The notes beneath the pieces were generated by a model that was not told where the DNA came from, searched no databases, and saw only the letters and a list, made by a program, of their open reading frames with translations. A stretch of DNA of 64,000 nt. It comes from Paulinella micropora (lineage: Eukaryota; Cercozoa; Imbricatea; Euglyphida; Paulinellidae). This document shows positions 1 through 9,870 of the stretch, one piece after another. Numbering within the stretch: the stretch's first letter is position 1; every line of letters begins with the position of its first letter. The position numbers and the translations under genes are program-made. The stretch covers positions 62,001 through 126,000 of the forward strand of contig WBZZ01002490.1 of NCBI GenBank assembly GCA_019918135.1, in the 5' to 3' direction.

Positions 1-856
1 TATCTAGGCGCTCTACGTCTCTCAGGCGTTTCCCGGCGTCAACTCCCCCCATGGCATACAGGTATTGGCCCACGGCCAAACCGGCGGGGTGCGCGCGGGG
101 CCTGTGAAGCTCGCCGCGCCGGGTCCAGCTGTTTTGCTTGGCGTCGTAGCAGAACGTGTGACCAAGGCGTTTGGGGTAGGGGTCCGTGCCGCCCGTGCAA
201 CAGCCGCCAAACACGTACAGACAGGTCTGCCTGAGCCGGGCTCGCGTCTTTTCCCTGGAGCTCCAAGAATGGCGCAGAACGGAGAGCTCGACGAGACATT
301 CTTCGCGTTCTACGCCGGCCTCCACCTCCAGCGTCTCCCGGCCCAGCAGTTCCTGCAGCTCTGTCTTATGCTTCCCGATCATTTGGCGGATGCAGTAGAG
401 TTCGTCGCTGAGCTCCTTCTGCTCTTGCTCGGAGCTTTGTTCCATGCGCAGGCACAACGACGCGCTCTTGGCCTCCAGAGCTTGCACGTCTTGCTTGCGC
501 TTGTCAATGGCGGATGTGAGCTGCTGCTGGGCTGCCGCAACTGCGCGGGGTAGTTCTTGCCACTTGGTACGCGTGCCTACCAGCCGGAGGTTAAATCCGC
601 CGGCCGAGGTTAGTTGTTCTAGGAGGAACGTAGTTGATTCCTCGGCCAGTCCATCTCCAAAGTGTCCGTTTTGCAACTGGCACAGCTTCGACGCCGTGGC
701 CAACAGGGTCTGGTACAGCTCGACAGCGGGCTTGTTCACGACAACAGTGGCGACCGCCGGCTTTGTCTTGCTGTCGTCCTCGCAATCGTCGAGCCCCCGA
801 ATGTCACTGGCCTTGGGGGTGTTGTCAGCTAGTCTTCTTTTCTTTCTGGTTAGCAT
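1..856 (-). CDS. Coiled-coil/Kelch-repeat protein, C-terminus beyond the window
   Basis: The frame is open from the ATG at 854-856 to the window edge (285 codons), so only the N-terminal part is seen. The N-terminus has a basic stretch, LTRKKRRLAD, that looks like a nuclear localisation signal. A helical coiled coil follows at about residues 90-200. Kelch blades then begin, with a CLYVFGG motif followed about 30 residues later by a NSWTRR strand, then YLYAMGGVDAGKRLRDVERL. It is a paralogue of the gene at 4998-6389, with the same order of parts and shared motifs (TKWQELP/TKWRGLP; KRKQDVQAL/SRQKQDVKAL; IGKHKTELQ/IGRHKQELQ). Kelch propellers bind proteins, often as substrate adaptors, but no BTB or F-box is visible here. 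It is transcribed away from the NADAR reading. Confidence 0.85.
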   Translation of the reverse strand, partial: MLTRKKRRLADNTPKASDIRGLDDCEDDSKTKPAVATVVVNKPAVELYQTLLATASKLCQLQNGHFGDGLAEESTTFLLEQLTSAGGFNLRLVGTRTKWQELPRAVAAAQQQLTSAIDKRKQDVQALEAKSASLCLRMEQSSEQEQKELSDELYCIRQMIGKHKTELQELLGRETLEVEAGVEREECLVELSVLRHSWSSREKTRARLRQTCLYVFGGCCTGGTDPYPKRLGHTFCYDAKQNSWTRRGELHRPRAHPAGLAVGQYLYAMGGVDAGKRLRDVERLD

Positions 857-1439
857 TGCTTGGTTTTTGTTTCTCTATTTCTCTTTACTTTACCACAAAC
901 AAAGGGCCGAAGGGGGGGGGGTGGTCCCCCCCCCTGCTAGCCTGAAGAAGTCCCCTAGCCAACAAAATCTTGTAGATACGAAACGAGCCTTGGGCTCTCC
1001 CGCAGAAGGCTTCGTCTTTTTCTGGGGCAAGTCTGACTGGGGGTCACAGTGGCACAGGTCTCCGTTTACTGTGGATGGTCTTAGGTATACCTGTGCAGAG
1101 CAGTGGATGATGGCCGAGAAGGCTCGCTTGTTCGGAGATGAAAAATACCGTCGAGCAATTCTGGCTACCAAGGGAACCTGCATAAGTTCCACCAAAACCC
1201 CAAGCTGCACGACGCCCTCGAGGGCAACAGGCAACAAGGTGTTAGCAGAAGCGTCCCCCTACGACAGGATCTGGGGGATAGGTCTGTCGTCTTCTGATCC
1301 GCGTGCTACCAACATGAAGGAATGGAAGGGGCTCAACTTGCTGGGTTTTGCTTTGATGCGCGTGAGAGAAGCACTTCGCGAGCAGGCCTCGGCGCTAAAA
1401 GCTGAGCCTAGTGCTAAACGCAGAAAAATAGTAGGCTAG
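801..1439 (+). pseudogene. NADAR-domain (DUF1768) gene, probably degraded
   Basis: The C-terminal two thirds match the NADAR family (N-glycosidase/ADP-ribose-related hydrolases): an FTVDGLRYTCAEQWMMAEKA block with the conserved Glu, then ASPYDRIWGIGL, then WKGLNLLGFALMRVREAL. The domain begins near 1008. The stretch between these two halves is shorter and less family-like than usual, so the gene looks damaged, with an estimated one or two breaks. There is no ATG between the divergent Kelch gene and the domain. The only long in-frame start (801) lies antisense to the Kelch N-terminus and gives a hydrophobic leader that may be meaningless. The C-terminus SAKRRKIVG resembles a nuclear localisation signal. 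The family assignment is firm; activity is doubtful. Confidence 0.65.
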
Positions 1440-1904
1440 CATTCTTGGATGTTATTAAAATCTAGATTCGGACTTGTTGCAGGGTCATAATTTGGGGGGA
1501 CGTTAGTATAAAGGTCAGGAAGGAGAATAGCTCGTGGAGACACGGGTAAATAGGTACTTAGAGCATCCTCTTGACCGTCTGTTCTGTGGTTATCGGACAG
1601 AAAAAATTTCTTTTTCTCTTTTCATATTTTTCATGTTTTTCCGACCATGCGCACGGTGGCCGAGCCATGTACCGACAGGGCGCCGTCGGATTTAACTTAC
1701 TCCAGATTGCCCCTTTCGGCGCGGCCGAAGGGGGAGGGGAGGGAGGGGAGGGGAGGGGAGTGGGGGGGAGGGTTGTATGTGTGTGTGTGGGGGGGGGGGG
1801 CGCCGCTCCCCCCACCCCTCGCTGTTCCTTGAAAGCTGAGGCAAGATAGATTTGCCCTCTCAGAAAGCTAGCAAGAAAAAAGTTCTTGGCAAGGTCAAGT
1901 CAAG
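1440..1904. repeat. Intergenic stretch with partial terminal-inverted-repeat element and G/C tracts
   Basis: After the NADAR stop there is ordinary AT-richer spacer. From about 1590 to 1690 comes an inverted partial copy of the E-type element (TTTTCATATTTTTC next to GCGCACGGTGGCCGAGCCATG). A G-rich purine tract and a G-run/CGCC/C-run palindrome follow near 1735-1820. The last 60 bases before the next ATG look unique. I see no gene here. Confidence 0.6.
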
Positions 1905-4637
1905 ATGGCTATGCTCATAGCCGCCAGCGCAGACACACACCACACTCATGGGAACTCTGTGCTTAGTCTGCGACGTAAATTAGGGCAGCTAGCGCGTCGA
2001 CACAAAAACCTTGAAATTATGACAACGGAGCCAGTTTACTTAGGAGACTTTGCAGATCTAGCCAATCTAAGGAAGCCCCTGTCCTTGTTCGAAGCGCGCA
2101 AATGGGCACGTGCTAATCGCGGGCATCCCCTTCTAGCACCCTATTTCCAGCCGGGAGGCGTCCGCGCACATGTTGATCATATAGTGCCAAGGCGCTGGGG
2201 AGGCCTAGACCACGCGCGCAACTACATGTTGATGCCAGATGTTGTGAACTCAAGCTTCAGGGAATATCTGGATAACGAAAAGCTGGCCTACATAGGAAGC
2301 GTAGCAGCACGCAAGGCAGCAGCCTTTTGTAAGTATGCCCGAGAACACATGACCAAGTGCAGTCTGTTTCGCGACATGCCCGAGCTGCCCGTGGCTGGCC
2401 TGCACGTCACCTCAAGCAGAGCGAGCTGGCAGCCAGCGCGCGCCGGTTTCGGTTCTTCTGCGCCTACCGCAGAATGCGTAGACTGCGAGGAGAAGACGCC
2501 CGGCGCCTGGCTGAACCCTAGTAAGACCGGCGAGTTTGGCATCGACGAAGAGAGGCGCCTGTGGAGAGCCCTGCTGTCTAAGCCCAGCGAGCTCGGCGGG
2601 CTCGGGGAGCCCGAGCTCGCCCAGGCCAAGGCCCTGCTCCAGCAAGGCCCCAGCAAGGAAAACGAAAGGCTTGCCGTGGAGCTGCTGTGCCTTGCACCGG
2701 CGCTCTGGTACGCAGAGGCGCTGTACCTCCTGGCCGGCTGTGTATCGGCGGGCCGAGGAGTGAGCTGCGGCAACCCGGAGCTCGCCTTTTTGTTGTACAC
2801 GTGTGCCCTTGAGTCGGCAGAGCGCAGCGCCCAGTGCTCTTGGCCTTACCTGGACAGTCTGTGGCACGCCGTCGAGTACTTAGAAGGGCCTGAGGCCAAA
2901 GCCAACTTTGCAGAATTTAAGGTCAGCAGCGACCCCGGTTTTTACTTCAAGAAACTGTTTGGCCTGATGCGCGGGCTCGAGCCCCAGCACCAGCAGCAGC
3001 TCTTAGAACGCAGCCGCCAAGCCCCTGCTACCTCTCTGCTGTCCAAACTTGCGTGGCGGGAGATGTGGCCCAGCCTGGGCGGATTCAGCATCAAAACCAT
3101 GCAGCTCAGCGTGCGGATGCAGCGTTTTGCGCTGTCGATCAAGGGCCAAGAAATGCTAAAGTTGGAGGATTGCAGGGACGACATCAGGGCTTTTTTTAGC
3201 CTTGGGCCAACCAAGTACTTCTGGCTCGATTTACGCGACGTGCTCAGCCGCTGGTGGTTGGCGCGGACCTATGCTCATGTAGCAGTGAAGATTGTCTGGC
3301 CCAAACAAGTCCTGAATGGCCCTCCTGTTCAAGTTGAACAAACACGAGTCCTCAAAGTACAGCAGTTGCGTCGTGAATACGGGCACAGCAAGTTAGAGCT
3401 AGTGCCCCTTGATTGGGCATCCAAGCACACGGAAAAGGAACGGAACCTCTTTAAGGTCTGGGAAAAAAAGTGCACGCAATCCATATCCGACCAACAGCTG
3501 GAAGGGTTTCTTTTCCCTACCAGATTAACTCCCAGCACCGCACGGAACGTCGCAGAACCTTTTGCGCAGCGATTGCCTGACTGGGGCACCTTGATTCGGG
3601 CCTGTTTCGAACAGCGCGACGGAGAGCGGTTTACGAATTGGCTTGCACGCCATATGCAATGCTCCCAAAAGCATAGATCGCAGGTGTGGGTTTGCCTAGA
3701 GGGCCAGGTGTCGTTGCTGCTCCGGCAGATCCTGGTGTCCTTTTGCCAAGCTTTGAGTAATGAACACATTGTAATTTTTCGACAAGTCTACGATTACAAG
3801 CTAAGCAACAAGCTTGAAGAGCTCCAGGCCTGCAAAATCGCCGTCCTGGACGGATGCCCACGACGGGCAGATGACGTTGTTAAATGGAACAACCTGTTCC
3901 GTTGTCTTGCTAATCCAACCCGAGAATTCTCCGGGCGATGTAGCAATACTAACAAGCCAATCATATTGAGCAACAGGAGCCACGTGTTATTGCTACCCGA
4001 CGAGCTGGGGCAGACGCCGTGGACAGAGAAACAGCTGCAAGCCAAAGGTGTGGCAGCTACGACCTTGCGGCTTGCGGCGGCTGCGCCAGCGCTGGAATTT
4101 CCCACCGACGTGGCTTCCACGGACGACTTCTCCTGCTACCTGCAGACCTACCAGATGGAGGCACTAGAGCCCTTGCAGCCGGAGGTCGAGCAGGATAATG
4201 TATTTGGTAGATATGTACCAGAATTTTGCCGTCTGGTGGTAACGCAGGAGAGGCTCCCAAGTGTGGACAAACCCAGTAAAAAAAAGGTCCCCCATGTTTT
4301 CCCCATCTTGATGGGAAAAAATAAGGGGTTCTATGCAATCCACAACCTTGGTATTATTGCTAGTTTTGAAAGCTTCCTTGGCCTTGGTAGAGGGGAATTG
4401 GGAAAGGCGGGCAAGGACAAGTTTTGGGCTGGCATGAAACAACGTTTCCCGCGGTTGGATCTCTCAAGCAAGAACCAAACTATGTACTCCGCCCTCGGAC
4501 GCGCGGGGCCCCAGGGTAAAGGCATTCTCTTTCCATACACCGCGGTCGAGCTATATCCGCAGGCTATCGGGGAGGAGACGATGCCTCCGCCCGAGAAAAG
4601 AAAGTTGAAGAGGAAACTAAGAGAGGCTGGCCCTTGA
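1905..4637 (+). CDS. 910-residue protein: HNH nuclease domain, Sel1-like segment, possible D5/SF3-like core
   Basis: ATG at 1905 follows a purine-rich leader. Residues about 60-150 carry an HNH-type domain: HVDHIVPRRWGGLDHARNY then LMP, the same pattern as the small gene at 31529-31792 (VDHLIPASLGGIDHPCNF then VMP). Around residues 255-300 an ALYLLAG...GRGVSCGNPELAF stretch resembles a Sel1/TPR-type repeat. Around residues 600-690, a LEGQ...KIAVLDGCPRR...ANPTREFSGR...LSNRSHVL series has the spacing of an SF3/D5-type helicase (Walker B, then sensor), but no GxxGxGKS Walker A is present, so if the relationship is real it is not an active ATPase. The C-terminus EKRKLKRKLREAG is NLS-like. HNH proteins cut DNA, often as homing nucleases. 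The nuclease call is good; the helicase-like part is tentative. Confidence 0.85.
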   Translation: MAMLIAASADTHHTHGNSVLSLRRKLGQLARRHKNLEIMTTEPVYLGDFADLANLRKPLSLFEARKWARANRGHPLLAPYFQPGGVRAHVDHIVPRRWGGLDHARNYMLMPDVVNSSFREYLDNEKLAYIGSVAARKAAAFCKYAREHMTKCSLFRDMPELPVAGLHVTSSRASWQPARAGFGSSAPTAECVDCEEKTPGAWLNPSKTGEFGIDEERRLWRALLSKPSELGGLGEPELAQAKALLQQGPSKENERLAVELLCLAPALWYAEALYLLAGCVSAGRGVSCGNPELAFLLYTCALESAERSAQCSWPYLDSLWHAVEYLEGPEAKANFAEFKVSSDPGFYFKKLFGLMRGLEPQHQQQLLERSRQAPATSLLSKLAWREMWPSLGGFSIKTMQLSVRMQRFALSIKGQEMLKLEDCRDDIRAFFSLGPTKYFWLDLRDVLSRWWLARTYAHVAVKIVWPKQVLNGPPVQVEQTRVLKVQQLRREYGHSKLELVPLDWASKHTEKERNLFKVWEKKCTQSISDQQLEGFLFPTRLTPSTARNVAEPFAQRLPDWGTLIRACFEQRDGERFTNWLARHMQCSQKHRSQVWVCLEGQVSLLLRQILVSFCQALSNEHIVIFRQVYDYKLSNKLEELQACKIAVLDGCPRRADDVVKWNNLFRCLANPTREFSGRCSNTNKPIILSNRSHVLLLPDELGQTPWTEKQLQAKGVAATTLRLAAAAPALEFPTDVASTDDFSCYLQTYQMEALEPLQPEVEQDNVFGRYVPEFCRLVVTQERLPSVDKPSKKKVPHVFPILMGKNKGFYAIHNLGIIASFESFLGLGRGELGKAGKDKFWAGMKQRFPRLDLSSKNQTMYSALGRAGPQGKGILFPYTAVELYPQAIGEETMPPPEKRKLKRKLREAGP

Positions 4638-4997
4638 CGCACCACCTTAATAACTTGGGGCGAGGGGGCCGGCCGATTGAAAACGAAATTTTAAAAAAAG
4701 TCTTTTATTAAAGCTCGATAACACCTTACGCTCGACACAATGAGAAGCCTCGTGGTTTACCTGCGAAAGGGATTCCGTCAAAACTGTTGCGCATTTCTTC
4801 CTCTCGCGCTCACAAAACCCCCTCCCGCCCCCAAGAAAGGAAGGGCGCCCGGGCCAGTGAGGGGTGGGGGGGGGTGTAAACCCCCACCCCGATTTTTGTG
4901 GTGGCGGGATTCCTTTTTTTGCACATAGGTTTGTAAAGCGTGATATGGTCGATAAAGGCAAAAACCAGCCAATTTCCTCTGCACACTGCATCCGTGT
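4638..4997. repeat. Intergenic module H (GATTTTTGTGGTGGCGGGATT type)
   Basis: This spacer between convergent genes carries an A/T-rich TTTTATTAAAGCTCGA motif near 4705, then from about 4850 a repeated module: GGGCCAGTGAGGGGTGGGG, C-run, GATTTTTGTGGTGGCGGGAT, then GCACATAGGTTTGTAAAGCG and GTGATATGGTCGATAAAGGC. Related copies lie at 15960-16070, 24195-24265, 37700-37795 and 61430-61495. Its role is unknown; it could carry 3'-end signals for the two flanking genes. Confidence 0.6.
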
Positions 4998-6389
4998 TCA
5001 AGTCGTTGCAGAAGTCCCCTCGAGTACTGCCTTTTTCGACCGTATCTGTTCACCGCATTCTGCCACGGCGCACCCGGCCAGGGTGATGCTGACAGGCATG
5101 CTGGCTACGGCGTGCCACGCGTTCTGTTGCTCATTATAGCGCTCTACGCTGGCCAAGGGCTCCTGGTTGGTGTCGGTGCCTCCCAGCACGTACAACTCCC
5201 CGTTGAGAACCGCCGCGCACGAGTCCTCGCGCGCCTCGCGCATTGGCGCAACCTCGTGCCAGGCGTTCAGGGCTGGGTCGTAGCGCTCGACCGACCTGAG
5301 AGTGCGGCCTCCGGCGGCCAGCCCCCCGATGGCGTACAACCTCCCCTTCAGCACCGCCGATGAGCAACCCCAACGAGCGATCGTCAGCGGAGCCACCGCC
5401 ACCCACCCGCAGCCGTGCTCCAGGTCTCTCTTCTCCGCGTGGTCGAGGATCCTGTTGTCGTCGTCTATGCCGCCAAATACGTACGCGTGCCCGTCCAGCA
5501 CGGCCCCGCCAAAGTAGCCCCTGGGCCGGGACATGCTGTTGGCCTTGGACCAGCTGTTGGAAACTACGTCGTACCGCAGGACGTCGGGGACGTATCTTCC
5601 CTGGCAAGATCCGCCCAGTACGTACAGGCTCCTGCCAAAGGGCAGCGCGGAGAAACCGACAGTTTCGAGCTCTGCGCCGGCGATACTCGAGCGCGCTTGC
5701 GTTAGAGAGGCGCAGCGCGTCCATGTGTTGTTCTTGGGGTTGTAGCAGTGCGTAGCAGCAAGCCGGTCGTGGCCGCCCGGCGCCCCTCCGCCGTACCCGC
5801 CAAAGACGTACAGTCGCGCGTTCCCGGCCGACACAACCGCCTTCTGTCTGCAAGTCCTCGACAACGTCGAGAGCGTGATTTCCAGGCGTCGGTCCTCGTG
5901 CTCCACGTCCGCCTCGACTTCCAGCGCGCTCTGGCCGCGTAACCTCTGTAACTCCTGCTTGTGCCGGCCTATCATCTTGTGTACTTGGAACAGCTGCCTG
6001 CTGAGGTCGTGCTCCTGCCCGTAATCGCTGTTTTCTATGCGGAGGCGCAGCGCCTCGCTGTCGACGTTCAGGGCCTTCACGTCCTGTTTTTGCCTGCTGA
6101 TTTCGGTCTCTAGCTGGCGCCAGGCTCCCGTGCTCGCTTCGGGCAAGCCGCGCCACTTCGTGTGCGTGCTCTCCAGCGTCAGCGTGATCTTGCCATCGCT
6201 TTCCGTGCGCGTGACTTCAAGGCTCACCGCGCCGTCGTCCTGCTGCTCTGCAAAGCGGCCTCCGGGCGGCTTGCACAGCTGCTCTACATTGTGCAGCAGA
6301 TCCTCGAACAGCTTGATCGTGTGCTGCGGAGTTGCCTCGACAGTTGGCGTTTCTGGCTGCACCAGCTTTCTTTTCTTGCAGCTAGACAT
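4998..6389 (-). CDS. Coiled-coil/Kelch-repeat protein, complete (463 residues)
   Basis: ATG at 6387-6389. The N-terminus SSCKKRKLVQP is a probable nuclear localisation signal. Residues about 95-190 form a charged coiled coil (for example SRQKQDVKALNVDSEALRLR). Five Kelch blades follow, each with a double Gly and a later Tyr/Trp pair: RLYVFGGYGGG...NNTWTR, SLYVLGGSCQG...SNSWSK, HAYVFGGIDDD, RLYAIGGLAAG...LNAWHE, ELYVLGGTDTN...QNAWHA. Five or six blades are enough to close a beta-propeller. It is a paralogue of the truncated gene at the left edge; the pair brackets the NADAR and HNH genes, which suggests a local duplication. It is likely a protein-binding adaptor in the nucleus; its partner is unknown. 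Confidence 0.9.
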   Translation of the reverse strand: MSSCKKRKLVQPETPTVEATPQHTIKLFEDLLHNVEQLCKPPGGRFAEQQDDGAVSLEVTRTESDGKITLTLESTHTKWRGLPEASTGAWRQLETEISRQKQDVKALNVDSEALRLRIENSDYGQEHDLSRQLFQVHKMIGRHKQELQRLRGQSALEVEADVEHEDRRLEITLSTLSRTCRQKAVVSAGNARLYVFGGYGGGAPGGHDRLAATHCYNPKNNTWTRCASLTQARSSIAGAELETVGFSALPFGRSLYVLGGSCQGRYVPDVLRYDVVSNSWSKANSMSRPRGYFGGAVLDGHAYVFGGIDDDNRILDHAEKRDLEHGCGWVAVAPLTIARWGCSSAVLKGRLYAIGGLAAGGRTLRSVERYDPALNAWHEVAPMREAREDSCAAVLNGELYVLGGTDTNQEPLASVERYNEQQNAWHAVASMPVSITLAGCAVAECGEQIRSKKAVLEGTSATT

Positions 6390-6584
6390 CTACCCCCTCA
6401 CTTTTATTGTTTATTCCAGCTTGTCTGTAGCGCCTTTTCTTTTCGGCCTGTAGTTGGGGGAGGGGCGCCCCGCCCTCCCTTTTTCATTTCCGAGCTCCGA
6501 CGAAGGGCAGACCCCCGTTTGCTGGCGGCATTGCGCGCAAAAAGCGCCCCGGGGCACTGCGTCTTCAATGGTTTTGTCCTGCAA

Positions 6585-6825
6585 CTCGATCCCGCTAGCC
6601 TGCTGAAGCGCCAGCAGGCAGGGCAAGGGTCTGCGGAGTGGCAAGGGCAAAGTTAGCACAGGTCCAGCAGCAGTCTCAGCTGCTGCGGACCATTGCCGAC
6701 GAAGCCGCCTGGCAGGTGCTACAAGATAAAGAGAAGATCGCGAGAGAACAGCAAGAACGCGAGAGCTGGCAGAGGAGAGCTCAGGCGGCGGAAGCCGCGC
6801 TAGGAAAGTACCAAAAAACAAGAGC
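6585..6825 (+). pseudogene. Relic of the coiled-coil gene at 45631-46362
   Basis: This stretch is a near copy of about 46130-46356. Both contain GAAGCGCCA-CAGGCAGGGCAAGG, then RTIADEA, then EQQERESWQRRAQAAEA in translation. Only the 3' third of the parent is represented. It has no start of its own and about two breaks relative to the parent. It sits at the left edge of the repeat mosaic and joins directly to an E-type element at about 6846. Confidence 0.8.
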
Positions 6826-9800
6826 CTCACAACCCCCGAAGCCGCCCTGTCCGTGCCATGGCTCGGCCACCGTGCGCAAGATCCGCTGGAATATGAAAAG
6901 AGGGAGGGGGAGCGCTTTGCCGGTAAGAGGGAAGGGGGAGAGAAGAAGAGGCAGAGGCAAAGGGCAGAGGCCGCGCCAGGAAAACGTAATTTACGCTGAA
7001 TTAAAGCTCGACAAGGCATTTGCGCTAAAGCACGACCCGGGGAAGGGGGCGCCCCCCCCCCCTTTTTTTCCTCTTCCCTCTCCTTGAGCCCCCTGAGCCC
7101 GGGGGCTCAAAGAACAGGGGGCTCAAGGAGCAGAGAAAGCTTTTTAATTTGAGTTTAACCTGTAGACTTGAGCCCGTGCACGTACCAGCAAGCCCCCTTG
7201 TAGACTTTCGAGTAAGTTTTCCCAAACCTTTGCGCGTAAATTCAGTGCCATATTATTATTCAGTGGCAAACTTCAAGATTTTGTCGAGCTTTTAATTCAG
7301 CGTAAATTCTCTTTTTTTTGTACTCTCCCGCGGGGCGCGATATGGTTAAATTTCGGACGTGATACGGTCCAGCCGGGCAGTACGTCTGAAGACTTCCCGG
7401 GGAAACAGCCATAAGCGCCGATTTGGCGCCAAAATCTACTTGCGCAAAAAGAAATCACACACAAACGCTCGGCTGGGCCGCCGTGAGGAAGACCTGTTGT
7501 AGCCCTCCCTCTCACTCTCGTCGCCCCTCTCACTCTCATCGCCCCTCTCACTTTCGTCGCCCCTCTCACTTTCATCGCCCCTCTCACCTTCGTCGCCCCT
7601 CTCACCTTCGTCGCCCCGCTCCCCTTTGCTCTGCACCTCCCTGCCTCTGCTAGCCTCCGGAACGGCCCCTGCTAAATTTGGCGCCAAATTGTGCCATCCG
7701 GAGGTAGAGTGCGTGATACGGTCCGGCCGGGCAGTACGTCATAGTTTTCCCGGGGAAACAGCCGTAAGCGTCAATTTGGCGCCAAAATCTACTTGCGCAA
7801 CAAAAAATCCCACACAGACGCTCGGCTGGGCCGCCGTGAGGAAGACCTGTTGTAGCCCTCCCTCTCACTCTCGTCGCCCCTCTCACTCTCGTCGCCCCTC
7901 TCACCTTCGTCGCCCCTCTCACCTTCGTCGCCCCTCTCACCTTTGTCGCCCCTCTCACCTTTGTCGCCCCGCTCCCCTTTGCTCTGCACCTCCCTGCCTC
8001 TAGGGAAGGTGAGAGGGCCGAAAAACATTTTCGTGCGAGTAAAAGGCCCGCGGGTTTCTCCCCGCGGGAAAACGTCCGATTTCTCTGCTAGCCTCCGGAA
8101 CGGCCCCTGCTAAATTTGGCGCCAAATTGTGCCGTCCGGAGGTAGGGTGCGTGATACGGTTGAAAAAGCCAGTATGTCATAGCTTTCCCGGGGAACAGCC
8201 GTAAGCGCCAATTTGGCGCCAAAATCTACTTGCGCAAAAAGAAAATCCCCCACAGACGCTCGGCTGGGCCGCCGTGAGGAAGACCTGTTGTAGCCCTCCC
8301 TCTCACTCTAGTCGCCCCTCTCACTCTCGTCGCCCCTCTCACTCTCATCGCCCCTCTCACTTTCGTCGCCCCTCTCACCTTCGTCGCCCCTCTCACCTCT
8401 CGTCTCCCCTCTCACCTTCGTCGCCCTTTCACCTTTGTCCTCTGCCTATTCCTCCCCCCCTCCCCTCGTCCCTTGTTTGCGCATGCAAACGCGTCCCAAA
8501 AAAATTGTTGCTTTTCACTTTTCATGTTCCCGCAGATATTTCCGCATATCCTTGCAGAGGGGAGAGGCAGGGAAGGAGGAGCAGGGGCGCGCTTCGCCGG
8601 TGTAATTTACGCTGAATTAAAGCTCGACGGTGTCCTGTCTGTGCCATAGCTCGGCCACCGTGCGCAAGACCTGCGGAAATATGAAAAGAGGAAAAGAAAT
8701 TTTTTTTTGCCTGACCAAAAAAACAGACGAGGGGAAGAAGGGGGGAGGGAGTAGAGGGGAGAGAAGAAGAGGCAGAGGGAAGGGAGGGGGAGATTACGAA
8801 TTGTCTAGTCCCCCGTCTGAGCAGAGAGCGAGAGCAAGAGAGGGAGGGCAGGGGCGCGCTTCGCCGGTGTACAAAAATTTAATAAAAGGTTTTACTGACA
8901 AGATTTCAATCTTAGCACTGAGACCCAAAAGAGGGAGAAAGAAAGGGCAGAGGCCTCGCCAGGGAAAAGTAATTTACGCTGAATTAAAGCTCGACGGTCT
9001 TACGCTCTGGCACTGAACACTAGGAGCAGAGCACCGTGCTCCAGCACGACCTGCGGCGAATGGATGGGCGGTGGTCAATGTGCCAGGGGGACAAGAGCCC
9101 CTTCACTTACCCCGACGGCTTCCTGTCGGTGCCATAGCGCAGCCACCGTGCGCAAGGTCCGCGGGAATATGAAAGGAGGGAGGGGGTTAGTAGAGGCAGG
9201 GGAAGGGGGGGGGGAGAGAGCACGAATTGTCTAGTCCCCCGTCTGAGGATCGGGATCTAGAGGGAAAGAGGAGGGTAGGGGCGCGCTTCGCCGGTGTACA
9301 AGAAAATATCATGCCAGAAAAAATTTTAATCTTAGCACTGAGAACGTGTACAGGGGGGGGGGCGGGGTGTGCTCCCCCCCTCCCCATAGCCCCTCTCGTC
9401 CCTCTGTTCCCCCTTGTCTCCTGCTACCCCCTCCCTCTCCTCCCTTGTTTGCGCGTGCAAACGCGTTCCAAAAAAAAGCTTTCTTTTTTCCACTTTTCAT
9501 ATTCCCACAGATTTTTCCGCAGATCTTGCGCACCGTGCCCTGGCACGACCCTGGGGCGGTTGGTACTGCCCCCGTGGTCAATGTGCTAGGAGGACAAAAG
9601 CCCCGCTACCCCGACGGCGTCCTGTCCGTGGCATGGCTCAGCCACCGTGCGCAAGGTCCGCGGGAATATGAAAAGAGGAAAAAAACTTTTTTTGCCCGAC
9701 AACAAAGGGAACAGACGGGGAGGAGAGAGGGAGAAAGGGGGAGGGAAGAAGAAGGGGGAAGGGATGTGCTTCCACACCGTCCCCCCTCTCGTCCTTTGTT

Positions 9801-9870
9801 TGCGTGTGCAGAGGGAAGGCAGGGGCGCGCCAAGAAAGTGCAAGAAAAATCACGCTGAATTAAAACTCGA
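6826..9870. repeat. Repeat mosaic, part 1 (E-type elements, hairpin, composite minisatellite block 1)
   Basis: No convincing gene. Contents: an E-type fragment (6846-6910); an A-type end (6988-7022); a GC hairpin TTGAGCCCCCTGAGCCCGG (7084-7113) next to a G/C-run palindrome; the J segment (7132-7275); composite block 1 with three 18-bp arrays (7425-8460); then E-type copies at about 8485-8710, 9040-9180 and 9450-9720, separated by A-type ends and G-rich purine tracts. Apparent reading frames here are mostly translations of repeats and recur with them. Confidence 0.75.
7425..8460. repeat. Composite block 1: roughly 350-440 bp unit, three copies, each holding an 18-bp minisatellite
   Basis: A unit beginning with AATTTGGCGCCAAAATCTAC and GCCGTGAGGAAGACCTGTTG recurs near 7420, 7775 and 8210. 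Each holds an array of the 18-bp motif CCTCTCACCTTCGTCGCC (7500-7622, 7858-7980, 8295-8440), with variation mainly at two or three positions. On the minus strand the arrays translate as (R)GDEGE/RGDESE repeats behind a conserved leader MFFGPLTFPRGREVQSKGE. Blocks 2 and 3 are related copies. Confidence 0.85.

Noticed and set aside
800-1000. Signal-anchor N-terminus for the NADAR protein
   Set aside because: The hydrophobic leader is antisense to the conserved Kelch N-terminus and its promoter region, and the NADAR family is normally soluble.
7500-8440. Regular arrays that might be taken for CRISPR repeats
   Set aside because: The 18-bp units follow each other without unique spacers; they are minisatellites inside a larger tandem unit.
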